64,000 bases of DNA from contig CBDDIP010000002.1 in NCBI GenBank assembly GCA_965229005.1, forward strand, positions 2,232,001 through 2,296,000, written 5' to 3'. Source of the DNA: CBDDIP01 sp965229005. GTDB taxonomy: Bacteria > Actinomycetota > Acidimicrobiia > Acidimicrobiales > Ilumatobacteraceae. Every line of letters begins with the position of its first letter. Position 1 is the stretch's first letter. A model generated the notes under the pieces. It had not been told where the DNA came from. It ran no database searches and saw only the letters and a program-made list of their open reading frames with translations. This document shows positions 40,280 to 47,675 of this stretch, one piece after another. A program made the position numbers and the translations under genes.

Positions 40280-40711
40280 TCAGGCTGTGGTCGGGGGCGT
40301 CGCTCGCCAGGCGACCTCGAACTCGTTGTCGGGCAGCGGTCGGGGCTCGGCCACCGCGACGTCGACGAGAGCGGCGGATCTCCCGGACGTCGCGGTGGCG
40401 CGAGTGTCGGCCACCGCTGGAGCGGATGAGGTGGCGGGAACCTCGGCCCCAGCAGTGGCGCGATTGATGCCGGCACACGGTGCCGGAGTGAAGTCCAACG
40501 GGATGATCTCGACCTCGCACGCTCCGATCAACTCGAAGTTGGGATCAGGCTCGTCGGCGTCGCGCTTGAGCCACTTCGCGAGCAGATCGTCGACATCACG
40601 GTAAGTGCCGCCCGCCGGCGACGTGGTCGGGAGCACGAGCAGCCGGCCGCCATCGCGTGCACGGTGCACCAGTGCGAGCCGTCGAAACGGGCGCAGGTCG
40701 TCGCAGCTCAT
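40280..40711 (-). CDS. Hypothetical phage protein between repressor and integrase in the circular genome (143 aa)
   Basis: A 143-residue protein: MSCDDLRPFRRLALVHRARD, LLAKWLKRDADEPDPNFEL, CEVEIIPLDFTPAPC and an Ala/Thr-rich middle. The start ATG at 40711 lacks a ribosome-binding site. In the rebuilt phage circle, however, the repressor stop would overlap it by 4 nt (ATGA), so coupling to repressor translation would provide initiation. In the prophage its promoter is gone. Function is unknown; an excision factor is possible. Confidence 0.55.
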   Translation of the reverse strand: MSCDDLRPFRRLALVHRARDGGRLLVLPTTSPAGGTYRDVDDLLAKWLKRDADEPDPNFELIGACEVEIIPLDFTPAPCAGINRATAGAEVPATSSAPAVADTRATATSGRSAALVDVAVAEPRPLPDNEFEVAWRATPPTTA

Positions 40712-40753
40712 GCCGCGTCGGCCAGGTCGGCGAGGCCGATGATCAGTGAGAAA

Positions 40754-40764
40754 CATCTACTTCT
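40754..40764. other. attR core (catctacttct)
   Basis: Identical to 325-335. Its last base is part of the stop codon of the EamA gene (cta at 40763-40765 on the + strand). In the uninterrupted host, the cysteine synthase TAA and the EamA TAG would overlap here tail to tail. Confidence 0.8.
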
Positions 40765-41584
40765 AACGCCCCACGACCAGCGTGATCAGGCCGACGCCGA
40801 CCACGCTCGCGGCGGCGATCCTGCGGCGGCCACCCTCCTCCTTGAGGAGGTGGTGGCCGGCGAACGCGGCGATCACCACGCTCGACTCGCGCAGGCACGT
40901 GACGTAGCCGACGGGGGCGCGCTTGAAGGCAAATTGGACGAGGCCGTAGGCGGCGCCGACGACCGCGCCGACCGCGGTGTAGCGGCGCCAGTCGATGCGC
41001 ATCGCGGCGACCATCTGCGGGCCGCGGTGGGTGATCAGCCCGACGGCGGTGATGCTGATCGCCGTCGACAGGAACGGCGCCGCGGCGTAGAGCGGCGAGT
41101 TGGTCGAGCGGATCGCGTGCGCGTCGATGACGCTGTAGGCGCCGATGCTGGCGGCGACGCCGAGCGCGTAGCCGACGCCCTTCGCGCCGGTGCCGGTGAG
41201 CCCGATGATCCCGGCGGCGACGACGACCATGCCGGCGATGCCGATCGGCGACAGGTGATCGTCGAGCAGGAGAAGGCCGCCGATGCCGGCGAGCAGCGCG
41301 CCGGCACCGCGGGCGACCGGGTAGGTGAGCGAGAAGTCGCCGACGGTGTACGCCTTGGCCAGGCAGATGCAGTACGGGACATGGGCGAGCGCGGTGAGCG
41401 CCGACCATCCGTAGCCCGCCTTCGTCACGCCACCGAAGATGGCGAGCACGATCGCAGCCATCACACCGGCGGTGAAGAACTGGCCCCAGAGGGCGATGAA
41501 GCGGTCGCCGCTCTGCTTGACGGCCAGGTTCCAGCCGGCGTGGAGGACGGCGGCGGCGAGGGCGAGGACGGTGGCGAGGAGCAC
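40763..41584 (-). CDS. EamA/DMT-family transporter
   Basis: A 273-residue integral membrane protein with about ten hydrophobic segments in two EamA halves, e.g. MLLATVLALAAAVLHAGWNL at the start, GAGALLAGIGGLLLL, and ASVVGVGLITLVVG at the end. Typical are the first-helix LHAGWNLAVK and YPVARGAGAL in the first half. Exports or imports small metabolites; substrate unknown. GTG start 3 bp after the acyltransferase stop, so the two are probably one transcript. The gene end forms the right border of the prophage. Confidence 0.85.
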   Translation of the reverse strand: MLLATVLALAAAVLHAGWNLAVKQSGDRFIALWGQFFTAGVMAAIVLAIFGGVTKAGYGWSALTALAHVPYCICLAKAYTVGDFSLTYPVARGAGALLAGIGGLLLLDDHLSPIGIAGMVVVAAGIIGLTGTGAKGVGYALGVAASIGAYSVIDAHAIRSTNSPLYAAAPFLSTAISITAVGLITHRGPQMVAAMRIDWRRYTAVGAVVGAAYGLVQFAFKRAPVGYVTCLRESSVVIAAFAGHHLLKEEGGRRRIAAASVVGVGLITLVVGR

Positions 41585-41587
41585 GGG

Positions 41588-42736
41588 TCAGTTCGACGTG
41601 GCCGGCGTGGGCTTCGGCTTGGGTTCGCGGGTCCACTGCCGGCCGAACAGCCAGATCACCGGGAGGGTGAAGACGAGCGGGCCGATGAACGCCAGCGGGC
41701 GGTAGAGCCACCACCAGAACGTCGGCTGGCGGGCCTCGTTGCGGTTGCCGGCGAGTGCGTAGCGGACCGCGCGGTGCAGCGCCATGCCCGTGGTGTGGAA
41801 GAGGAAGAGCGGCATCGAGAAGCGGTTGATCGTGTCGTTGACCCGGCTCCACCGTGGTCGCCCGAGGCGAGCCTCGATGGTCGGGCGGAGCACCTCGGCG
41901 ACGCCTGCCTGGAACGCGACCAGGGCGATGATGCACAGCGTTGGCGGGGCCATGTTCGAGCGCTCGCCCGGAACGCCGACCATCGAGCCGGGATAGAGGC
42001 CGCTGCCGACCAGCCCGGCCAGTCCTGCGAGGCCGGCCCAGAGCAGCGTCCAGTCGGTGCGGCGGGCCGCGGCGACGATGCGGTCGTAGAAGAAGCCGAG
42101 CTGGTGGCACAGCCCCCACACGGCGATCATGTTGATGTAGCCGAGCCACTCGTAGCCCTCGCGGAAGCGGAGGATGTCGACCGCGCCGGCGATCGCCGCG
42201 AGGAACACGAGCACGATCGTGTCGTACCGGCGGTGCAACCAGAGGAAGACCGGCAGCAGCGCGACCAGCATCAGGTAGACACCCATGAACCACAGCGGGC
42301 TGACGACGAGGATCACGGCTCGGCCGATCCAGTGCAGGTCGAACACCGAGCCAAGCACGATGCCGAATGCGATCCAGACGCCGAGGAGCGCGAGCGCGGG
42401 GATGGCCAGCTTGTTGATCCGCTTCCACACGAAGTGGCCGAGGTGCTCGCCGCGGGCTCGGGCGCGGTCCCACGCGGTGAGGTGGGCGTAGCCGCCGACG
42501 TAGAAGAACAGGGGCATCACCTGCAGGAGCCAGGTCGCGGTCCACAGTCCGGTGGTGAAGCCGATCGGGTTCGTGGCGTGCGGGCCGTCCTTGTTCCAGC
42601 GGATGATCGTGAACACCCAGTGCCAGGCGACGACCACCAGCAGGCTGAAGGCGCGCAGGAAGTCGACGTAGTGGTTGCGTTCCGGCGTGCTGCGTTCGGG
42701 GCCCGGTGGAGCGGCTGCCGGTACCCTCGGTTGCAT
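41588..42736 (-). CDS. Acyltransferase 3 family membrane protein
   Basis: A 382-residue protein with about ten membrane segments. It begins with the family hallmark YVDFLRAFSLLVVVAWHWVF (about residues 22-41), then FFYVGGYAHLTAW, RINKLAIPALALL, FLFHTTGMALHRA. Such proteins O-acylate sugars or cell envelope components. The ATG at 42736 lies 8 nt after a -10-like TACGCT on its strand and overlaps the start codon of the divergent protease gene. Confidence 0.85.
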   Translation of the reverse strand: MQPRVPAAAPPGPERSTPERNHYVDFLRAFSLLVVVAWHWVFTIIRWNKDGPHATNPIGFTTGLWTATWLLQVMPLFFYVGGYAHLTAWDRARARGEHLGHFVWKRINKLAIPALALLGVWIAFGIVLGSVFDLHWIGRAVILVVSPLWFMGVYLMLVALLPVFLWLHRRYDTIVLVFLAAIAGAVDILRFREGYEWLGYINMIAVWGLCHQLGFFYDRIVAAARRTDWTLLWAGLAGLAGLVGSGLYPGSMVGVPGERSNMAPPTLCIIALVAFQAGVAEVLRPTIEARLGRPRWSRVNDTINRFSMPLFLFHTTGMALHRAVRYALAGNRNEARQPTFWWWLYRPLAFIGPLVFTLPVIWLFGRQWTREPKPKPTPATSN

Positions 42737-42750
42737 GGCCGTCGAGCGTA
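42722..42750. promoter_or_regulatory. Divergent leaderless promoters with overlapping start codons
   Basis: For the + gene, taccct (42722-42727) stands 7 nt before ATG 42735. For the - gene, TACGCT (42750-42745, read as agcgta on +) stands 8 nt before ATG 42736. The start codons share catg (42734-42737). Each -10 lies inside the coding region of the opposite gene. Confidence 0.65.
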
Positions 42751-43430
42751 GGTCGTGGGCTGCGACGTTGGTGGGTCTGTTGCTGCTGCTTGCGGTGGCC
42801 AACGTGATGTCGAACCGGGTGCTGCCTGGTGCGCTCTACGTCCCGTGGAACGCGTCGGTGGCGGTGGCGTGCGTGTGGTGGGCGCGTGCGGAGGTGACCG
42901 TGGTGGGGATGGGCTTCGCCTCATGGCGCCGAGGAGCGGCGTGGGGACTGACCCTGCTCGTGCTGACGGTGGCGGTGATGGCGGCTGCGGTGGCGATGCC
43001 GGCGTTCCACGACCTGTACCGCGACAAGCGAGTGCACGACGGCGTGTGGACGGTGTTGTACCAGGCAGGTGTGCGCATCCCACTCGGGACGGTGCTGCTC
43101 GAGGAGACGGCGTTCCGAGCGGTGCTGCCGGCGGTGCTGGCCGTGCGTCTCGGGGTCGGTCGGGCCTGCGTGGTGGCCTCGCTGCTGTTCGGGGCGTGGC
43201 ACGTGCTGCCGGCGCTCGGGCTGAACCAGGTCAACCCGACGGCCACGGAGGTGTTCGGCAGCGGTGCGGGCGGGACGATCGCTGCGGTCGTGTTCGCGGT
43301 GGTCGGCACGACGTTCGCAGGTCTCTGGTTCTGTTGGCTGCGCTACCGCTCGGGCAGCGTCCTGACGACGATGCTCGCTCACGTCGGGACCAACTCGGTG
43401 GGCTACGTCATCGCCTGGTTCGTCCGCTGA
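42735..43430 (+). CDS. CPBP (CAAX-type) intramembrane metalloprotease
   Basis: A 231-residue protein with about six to seven membrane segments. Motif 1 EETAFRAVLPAVL gives E123-E124 and R128, and motif 2 LLFGAWHVLPALG gives H156, the catalytic set of the CPBP/ABI family. These cleave membrane peptides and in bacteria are linked to bacteriocin self-immunity among other roles. The start is supported by the leaderless promoter. The 3' end overlaps the end of the interrupted zinc-ribbon gene by 28 bp. Confidence 0.85.
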   Translation: MAVERRSWAATLVGLLLLLAVANVMSNRVLPGALYVPWNASVAVACVWWARAEVTVVGMGFASWRRGAAWGLTLLVLTVAVMAAAVAMPAFHDLYRDKRVHDGVWTVLYQAGVRIPLGTVLLEETAFRAVLPAVLAVRLGVGRACVVASLLFGAWHVLPALGLNQVNPTATEVFGSGAGGTIAAVVFAVVGTTFAGLWFCWLRYRSGSVLTTMLAHVGTNSVGYVIAWFVR

Positions 43431-43769
43431 CCGTCGCTTCCGACCCGGCCTGGGTCGGGGTCGTTGGTGGTGATCCAGTGCACGGTCTGCTCGGCGTCGA
43501 GCCGACGTTGTCGGGTTTCGTCGAGGAGTGATCGGATGCGGGCGAGCTCGTTCGATGCGTTGATGCCGTAGCGCAACGGGTTGGCGGTGGCGACGGCGGT
43601 GCAGGTGGCGCATGAGTTGGGGTGGACGATGTTGAAGTGCCCGTCGATGGGTCGGGCGAGGAGCCCGCAGAGGGTTTCTCGGCGGTGGCCGTCGGGGCGG
43701 ACGCTGGTGCGCAGGGCGTGGATGCGGTGGTGGTTGGTGGGGTTGCCGCCGCGTTCGTAGCCGGTGTAT

Positions 43770-45074
43770 TGAACCGGCCGGGGCTTTGCATCAGGTCCTC
43801 TGAAGTCCTGAGAGGATCAGAAGATGCCAGCGATGAAGGAGTACACGGCCGAGTTCAAGGACCAGGCGGTGAGGTTCGTGCTCGAGGAGATCGAGCCGAA
43901 CGAGTCGCGCAAACACGCGTGTGATCGGCTCGCGCCGAAGCTGTCGGTGAAGGCGGTGACGCTCTACAACTGGGTGAAGCAGTCGACGCCCGGCAAGGCC
44001 CGCCCGACCGCGCCGCCCGGGTCGGTCGAAGAGCTCCGCGCGCAGATCAGCGCGTTGAAGAAGGAGAACCGGGAGCTTGCTCGGGCGAACGCGATCTTGT
44101 CGGACGCCGCGGCTTTTTTTCGGGGCGGCGCTCGACCGCCAAAGGAGGTAGCAGCGTTCGTGGTTGCGCACCGTCATCACGGGGTCGTGCCGATCTGCAG
44201 GGTGCTGCAGGTTGCCCCGTCGGCTGTCCGCTCGGCGATGTCCCGCCCGGTGTGCGCCCGCCGGCAGACCGACGACACCGTGAAGCCGCTCCTGCTGCAG
44301 GTGTTCAACGCGAACTATCGGGTCTATGGGCGACGGAAGATGAAAGCCGCGCTGCGCCGCGAGCACGGCATCGTGCTGGACAAGGATCGGATCGCCCGGC
44401 TGATGCGCGAGCTGGGCATTCGCGGCGCGACCCGCACCCGCAGCACGGTCACGACCCGCCCCGATCGGTCCGCACCGCGGGCGCCGGATCTGGTGAACCG
44501 ACAGTTCAAGGCGACCCGACCCAACGAGTTGTGGGTCACCGACTTCACCTACGTGCCCACATGGTCCGGGTTCGCGTTCACCGCGTTCGTCACCGACGTC
44601 TACTCACGCACGATCGTCGGTTGGCGCACCGCACCATCGATGACCACCCCGCTGGTGATGGACGCGTTGGAGATGGCGATCTTCTCCCGCCGCCGCCAAC
44701 TGGTCGCCGGGGTAATCGCGCACTCCGATGCCGGCAGCCAATACACGTCCGTCGCCTACACCGAACGCCTGGCAGAGATCGGTGCGCAGCCCTCGATCGG
44801 CTCGATCGGTGACAGCTACGACAACGCCATGGCCGAGTCCGTGAACGGGCTCTACAAGACCGAACTCATCCGCCGCCGAGGCCCCTGGCGGCACGCCGAA
44901 CACGTCGAGCTGGAGACCCTCGCCTGGGTCGACTGGTTCAACCAGCGTCGCCTCCACAGCGAGCTCGGCGACATCCCACCCGCCGAGTTCGAACACGACT
45001 ACTACGCTCGAACCCGGCACCATCAGCAAGCCCCAACACCCACCCGGACCTGATGCAAAAGACCGGCCGGTTCA
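43770..45074 (+). mobile_element. IS3-family insertion sequence, 1305 bp
   Basis: Ends are inverted repeats of about 29 bp: each reads tgaaccggccgg, four variable bases, ttgcatcaggtcc inward. The flanking tat on both sides (43767-43769 and 45075-45077) is a 3-bp target duplication. One transposase ORF fills the element. Confidence 0.92.
43824..45053 (+). CDS. IS3-family transposase, OrfA and OrfB in one frame (409 aa)
   Basis: The OrfA part has an HTH (YTAEFKDQAVRFVLEEIEPN, AVTLYNWVKQ) and leucine zipper (ELRAQISALKKENRELARAN). The OrfB part has an rve DDE domain: ELWVTDFTYVP (D), VIAHSDAGSQYTS (D), DNAMAESVNGLYKTEL (E), and a DWFNQRRLHSELG end. In most IS3 elements the two parts are joined by a -1 frameshift at a T or A run. 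Here a run of seven T (44114-44120) places them in the same frame. Confidence 0.92.
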   Translation: MPAMKEYTAEFKDQAVRFVLEEIEPNESRKHACDRLAPKLSVKAVTLYNWVKQSTPGKARPTAPPGSVEELRAQISALKKENRELARANAILSDAAAFFRGGARPPKEVAAFVVAHRHHGVVPICRVLQVAPSAVRSAMSRPVCARRQTDDTVKPLLLQVFNANYRVYGRRKMKAALRREHGIVLDKDRIARLMRELGIRGATRTRSTVTTRPDRSAPRAPDLVNRQFKATRPNELWVTDFTYVPTWSGFAFTAFVTDVYSRTIVGWRTAPSMTTPLVMDALEMAIFSRRRQLVAGVIAHSDAGSQYTSVAYTERLAEIGAQPSIGSIGDSYDNAMAESVNGLYKTELIRRRGPWRHAEHVELETLAWVDWFNQRRLHSELGDIPPAEFEHDYYARTRHHQQAPTPTRT

Positions 45075-45303
45075 TATCGCCAGTGGTCGCCGTCGTGTTG
45101 GCCGGGGAGTTGGGTTGGTGTGCGGGGGTGGTGGAGGCCGTGGCGGTGTTCGTAGGCGCGTTGGCGGCAGTTGTGGCCGCAGTAGAGGCGTGGGCGTCCG
45201 GGGCGGTGGGCGATGGGGAACTCGGTGGCGCACCACGAGCAGGCGCGGTGAGTGGGTGTGGGCAGGTGCAAGTGGGGCATGCGTCAGATGTACACAACGC
45301 CAC

Positions 45304-45547
45304 CCCGCCCGCCCGCCCGCCCGCCCGCCACCGCCCGCCTCCCGAGCGAGATCGCGGCCGGTTCCGTGACGGTTTCCGTCACCCACGCCGCCGAGATCCC
45401 ATCGCCGCGCCCTCGCACACATCCCGGGACTTCGGCTGACGGCATCCGTCAGCCCGTGACCCGAGACTCAACTTGCCCGCCCAGCCGATCGACCCGCCCC
45501 TCAATCCGCCCGCTCATCCCGCCTGCTCATCCCGCCTGCTCATCCCG
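45304..45547. repeat. Short tandem and inverted repeats upstream of murI
   Basis: A ccgc tetranucleotide run lies at about 45304-45339. Hairpins are gtgacgg/ccgtcac (45366-45382, loop ttt) and gctgacgg/ccgtcagc (45435-45453, loop cat). A 13-bp unit gctcatcccgcct repeats 2.8 times (45512-45547). No protein-coding frame looks real here. Confidence 0.65.
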
Positions 45548-45600
45548 ATCGGCGCGCCCGCTCGCCGGCCCACCAGCCTTCGGTCGAGTCCCTTCGGGAT

Positions 45601-45778
45601 CGTCACGTGACGAATCGGGATCAACCGCCAAGCACTTTCGAATCGTCACGTGACGAATCGGGATCGAGCGGCCAGCGCTCTCGAATCGTCACGTGACGAG
45701 TCGGGACTTCGTGGGCGGGGTTTCGTCACAGGACGATTCGAAAGGGTTGGGGGGTGGCGGTCGAAACGTCACGTGACG
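45601..45778. repeat. Iteron-like array: five palindromes, 43-bp period
   Basis: cgtcacgtgacg occurs at 45601, 45644, 45687 and 45767, with a variant (cgtcacaggacg) at 45724. Spacing is 43, 43, 37 and 43 bp. The first two units also share aatcgggatc after the palindrome, and the parts before the second and third palindromes share tcgaat. About four helical turns separate the sites, so bound proteins would stand on one DNA face. 270 bp upstream of murI. The binding protein is unknown. Confidence 0.75.
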
Positions 45779-45783
45779 ATCCC

Positions 45784-46020
45784 AGAGGTGCTGGGCCCTG
45801 GGCGCGGGGTCGGCGGCCGGGGCGCGGGGCGTGTGGCGCGGGGTCGGAGCGCTGGGGTCGGGGCGCGGGGCGTGTGGCGCGGGGCGTGTGGCGCGGGTCG
45901 GGGCCCGGGGGCCCGGGGCGCGGGTCGGGGCTGGGGCCGGGGCGCGGGCGCGGCCGGGGGCAGGGAGCCGGGACGGGTAGGGGTGGCCGGGAGGACGAGG
46001 TGGGCCGGGCGGGTCGGGCT
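45784..46020. repeat. G-rich low-complexity stretch before murI
   Basis: Many imperfect repeats of ggggcgcgggg and gcgtgtggcgcgg type. An open frame through it would give a Gly/Arg/Ala-only extension to MurI, which is not credible as protein. G tracts could form quadruplexes on the + strand. Confidence 0.6.
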
Positions 46021-46045
46021 GGGGGTGGGTAGCGTGACGGGCCGT

Positions 46046-46870
46046 ATGGAGCGGCCGATCGGGATGTTCGACAGCGGGTTCGGTGGGCTCACCGTGGCGC
46101 GGGCGCTGATCGACCTCGTGCCGGCCGAGGACATCGTCTACATCGGCGACACGGGCCGGTACCCCTATGGCCCGCGGCCGCAGGACGAGGTGCGCGACTT
46201 CGCCCGGCAGATCGCCTGGAGCCTGGTCAAGGACCATGACGTCAAGGCAGTCGTCGTGGCCTGCAACACGGCTTCTGCGGCCGCGTTGGACGAACTGCAG
46301 AGCGAACTGCCGGTGCCGGTCATCGACGTCATCGTCCCGGGCGCTCGCGCGCTCGTACGCACGACGCGCACCGGCCGGGTCGGGGTGATCGGCACCACCG
46401 GCACCATCCGCTCCGGCGCCTACGAGCGCGCCGTCGGCGCGGCAGCGGTCGACGAGGCCCGAAGCGACATCGACCTCACCGCAGCCGCGTGCCCGGGCTT
46501 CGTCGAGTTCGTCGAGAGCGGCCAGGTCGTCGGCGACGACGTCACGCTCCTCGCCCAGCGCTTGCTCGAGCCCGTCCGAGCCGCCGACATCGATGCGCTG
46601 CTGCTCGGCTGCACGCACTACCCCTACCTCGCCCGTGTCATCGGCGAGGTGATGGGCCCGGACGTCACACTCGTGTCCAGCGCGGACGAGACCGCGTTCG
46701 CCGCCGCAGCGCACCTCCGCGCGCTCGGCCTGCTGCGCCAGCCGGGCGGCGGCGAGCCCGCCGTGCACCGCTTCCTGTCGAGCGGCGACACGACCTGGTT
46801 CAGCTACCTCGGTGGCCGCCTGCTCGGCCCCGAGCTGGGCAGCGCCGACCGCTGGGCCGCCGACGAGTGA
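46046..46870 (+). CDS. murI: Glutamate racemase
   Basis: A 274-residue enzyme that makes D-glutamate for peptidoglycan. Motifs: MFDSGFGGLTVARAL with D9, VVACNTASAAAL with catalytic C73, and LLGCTHYPYLARV with catalytic C189. Length is normal. The ATG at 46046 is chosen because the family start (IGMFDSGFGG) follows at once. tagcgt at 46030-46035 may be its -10. Followed by rph and rdgB in the same direction, a common actinobacterial order. Confidence 0.95.
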   Translation: MERPIGMFDSGFGGLTVARALIDLVPAEDIVYIGDTGRYPYGPRPQDEVRDFARQIAWSLVKDHDVKAVVVACNTASAAALDELQSELPVPVIDVIVPGARALVRTTRTGRVGVIGTTGTIRSGAYERAVGAAAVDEARSDIDLTAAACPGFVEFVESGQVVGDDVTLLAQRLLEPVRAADIDALLLGCTHYPYLARVIGEVMGPDVTLVSSADETAFAAAAHLRALGLLRQPGGGEPAVHRFLSSGDTTWFSYLGGRLLGPELGSADRWAADE

Positions 46871-46910
46871 CCAGTCGAACACCAAGATCGCCAATGAGGA
46901 GAAGAACACC

Positions 46911-47675
46911 ATGACCCGCCCCGATGGCCGCGACGCCGACGAGCTGCGCCCGATCACGTTCGAACGTGACTACACCGAGATGGCCGCCGGCAGCGTGCTG
47001 GTCACCTTCGGCAAGACACGAGTGCTCTGCACCGCGTCGATCGACGAGGACGTGCCGCGCTGGATGCGCAACTCCGGCAAGGGCTGGGTGACGGCCGAGT
47101 ACTCGATGCTCCCCGGCGCTTCACCGGAGCGCATCGATCGCGAGGCCGCCAAGGGCAAGCAGAGCGGCCGCACCGTCGAGATCCAACGTCTGATCGGCCG
47201 CTCGCTCCGTGCCGCGTGCGACATGCGCGCCCTCGGCGAACGTCAGGTGGTCGTCGACTGCGACGTGCTCCAGGCCGACGGCGGCACCCGCACCGCCAGC
47301 ATCTGCGGTGGCTACCTCGCACTGCACGACGCGCTGAGCCGGCTGGTCCAGCAGAAGAAGATCAGCAAGCACCCGTTGCACTCGTTCTGCGCGGCGATCA
47401 GCGTCGGCATCGTCGGCGGCGTGCCCGTGCTCGACCTGCCGTACGTCGAGGACTCGACCGCCGAGGTCGACATGAACGTCGTCGTGCTCGGTCAGCCCGG
47501 CGGCACCGAGGAACTGCGCTTCGTCGAGGTGCAGGGCACCGCCGAGGGCGCCGCGTTCGCTCGCTCGGAGCTCGACGCCCTCCTCGGTCTGGCAACCGGC
47601 GGCTTGACCGAGATCATCGCCCTCCAGGCCGAGCTGGTCGCCGAACAGCCGGCACCGCGCCAACTCGGCCGGTGA
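46911..47675 (+). CDS. rph: Ribonuclease PH
   Basis: A 254-residue phosphorolytic 3'-5' exoribonuclease that trims tRNA 3' ends. Family stretches: RPDGRDADELRPITFERDY, AGSVLVTFGKTRVLCTASI, AEYSMLPGASPER, GRTVEIQRLIGRSLRA, DVLQADGGTRTASICGG, YVEDSTAEVDMNVV and FVEVQGTAEGAAF. ATG after gaggagaag. GTGA overlap with rdgB. Confidence 0.97.
   Translation: MTRPDGRDADELRPITFERDYTEMAAGSVLVTFGKTRVLCTASIDEDVPRWMRNSGKGWVTAEYSMLPGASPERIDREAAKGKQSGRTVEIQRLIGRSLRAACDMRALGERQVVVDCDVLQADGGTRTASICGGYLALHDALSRLVQQKKISKHPLHSFCAAISVGIVGGVPVLDLPYVEDSTAEVDMNVVVLGQPGGTEELRFVEVQGTAEGAAFARSELDALLGLATGGLTEIIALQAELVAEQPAPRQLGR

Larger units (their letters stand above)
325..40764. mobile_element. Temperate siphophage-type prophage, about 40.4 kb
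   Basis: The element is bounded by an 11-bp direct repeat (325-335 and 40754-40764). It carries a full set of temperate phage functions: repressor and Cro-like gene, early genes, terminase, portal, protease, capsid, tail tube, tape measure, amidase endolysin, holin-like proteins, cargo genes and a tyrosine integrase. Order and content fit a long-tailed (tape measure of 769 codons), HK97-like packaging phage of Actinomycetota. Only one gene looks broken (a frameshift near 7800), so it may be inducible. Confidence 0.93.
43403..45280 (-). pseudogene. Zinc-ribbon protein gene split by IS3 element
   Basis: Removing the insertion (43770-45074) and one 3-bp target duplication restores a 189-codon frame without stops. 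The N-terminal part (45280-45078) has CSWCATEF and YCGHNCRQRAYEHR, a C-x2-C/C-x3-C zinc site of a kind common in actinobacteria. The C-terminal part (43769-43403) has YERGGNPTNHHRIHALR, CGLLARPIDGHFN, CATCTAVATANP and a helical end. The join reads HWRYTGYERG. The insertion is clean and frame-neutral on repair, so it looks recent. Function of the intact protein is unknown. Confidence 0.8.

Noticed and set aside
40653..40666. Second operator copy near attR (gtgcacggtgcac)
   Set aside because: Only 6-bp half-site similarity to the 667-692 palindrome, and no matching arms around it.
40664..42751. 695-codon plus-strand ORF opposite EamA and acyltransferase
   Set aside because: The product is low-complexity Arg/Glu/Ala/Asp sequence typical of a shadow frame. 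The minus-strand products have clear membrane segments and family motifs.
45601..45778. CRISPR-like array
   Set aside because: The repeat unit is a short palindrome, the intervals are similar to each other rather than unique, only five units exist and there is no cas gene.
45650..46045. Long N-terminal extension of MurI in the open frame
   Set aside because: It would be a Gly/Arg/Ala repeat encoded by the G-rich low-complexity DNA. The family start MERPIGMFDSG follows the ATG at 46046.
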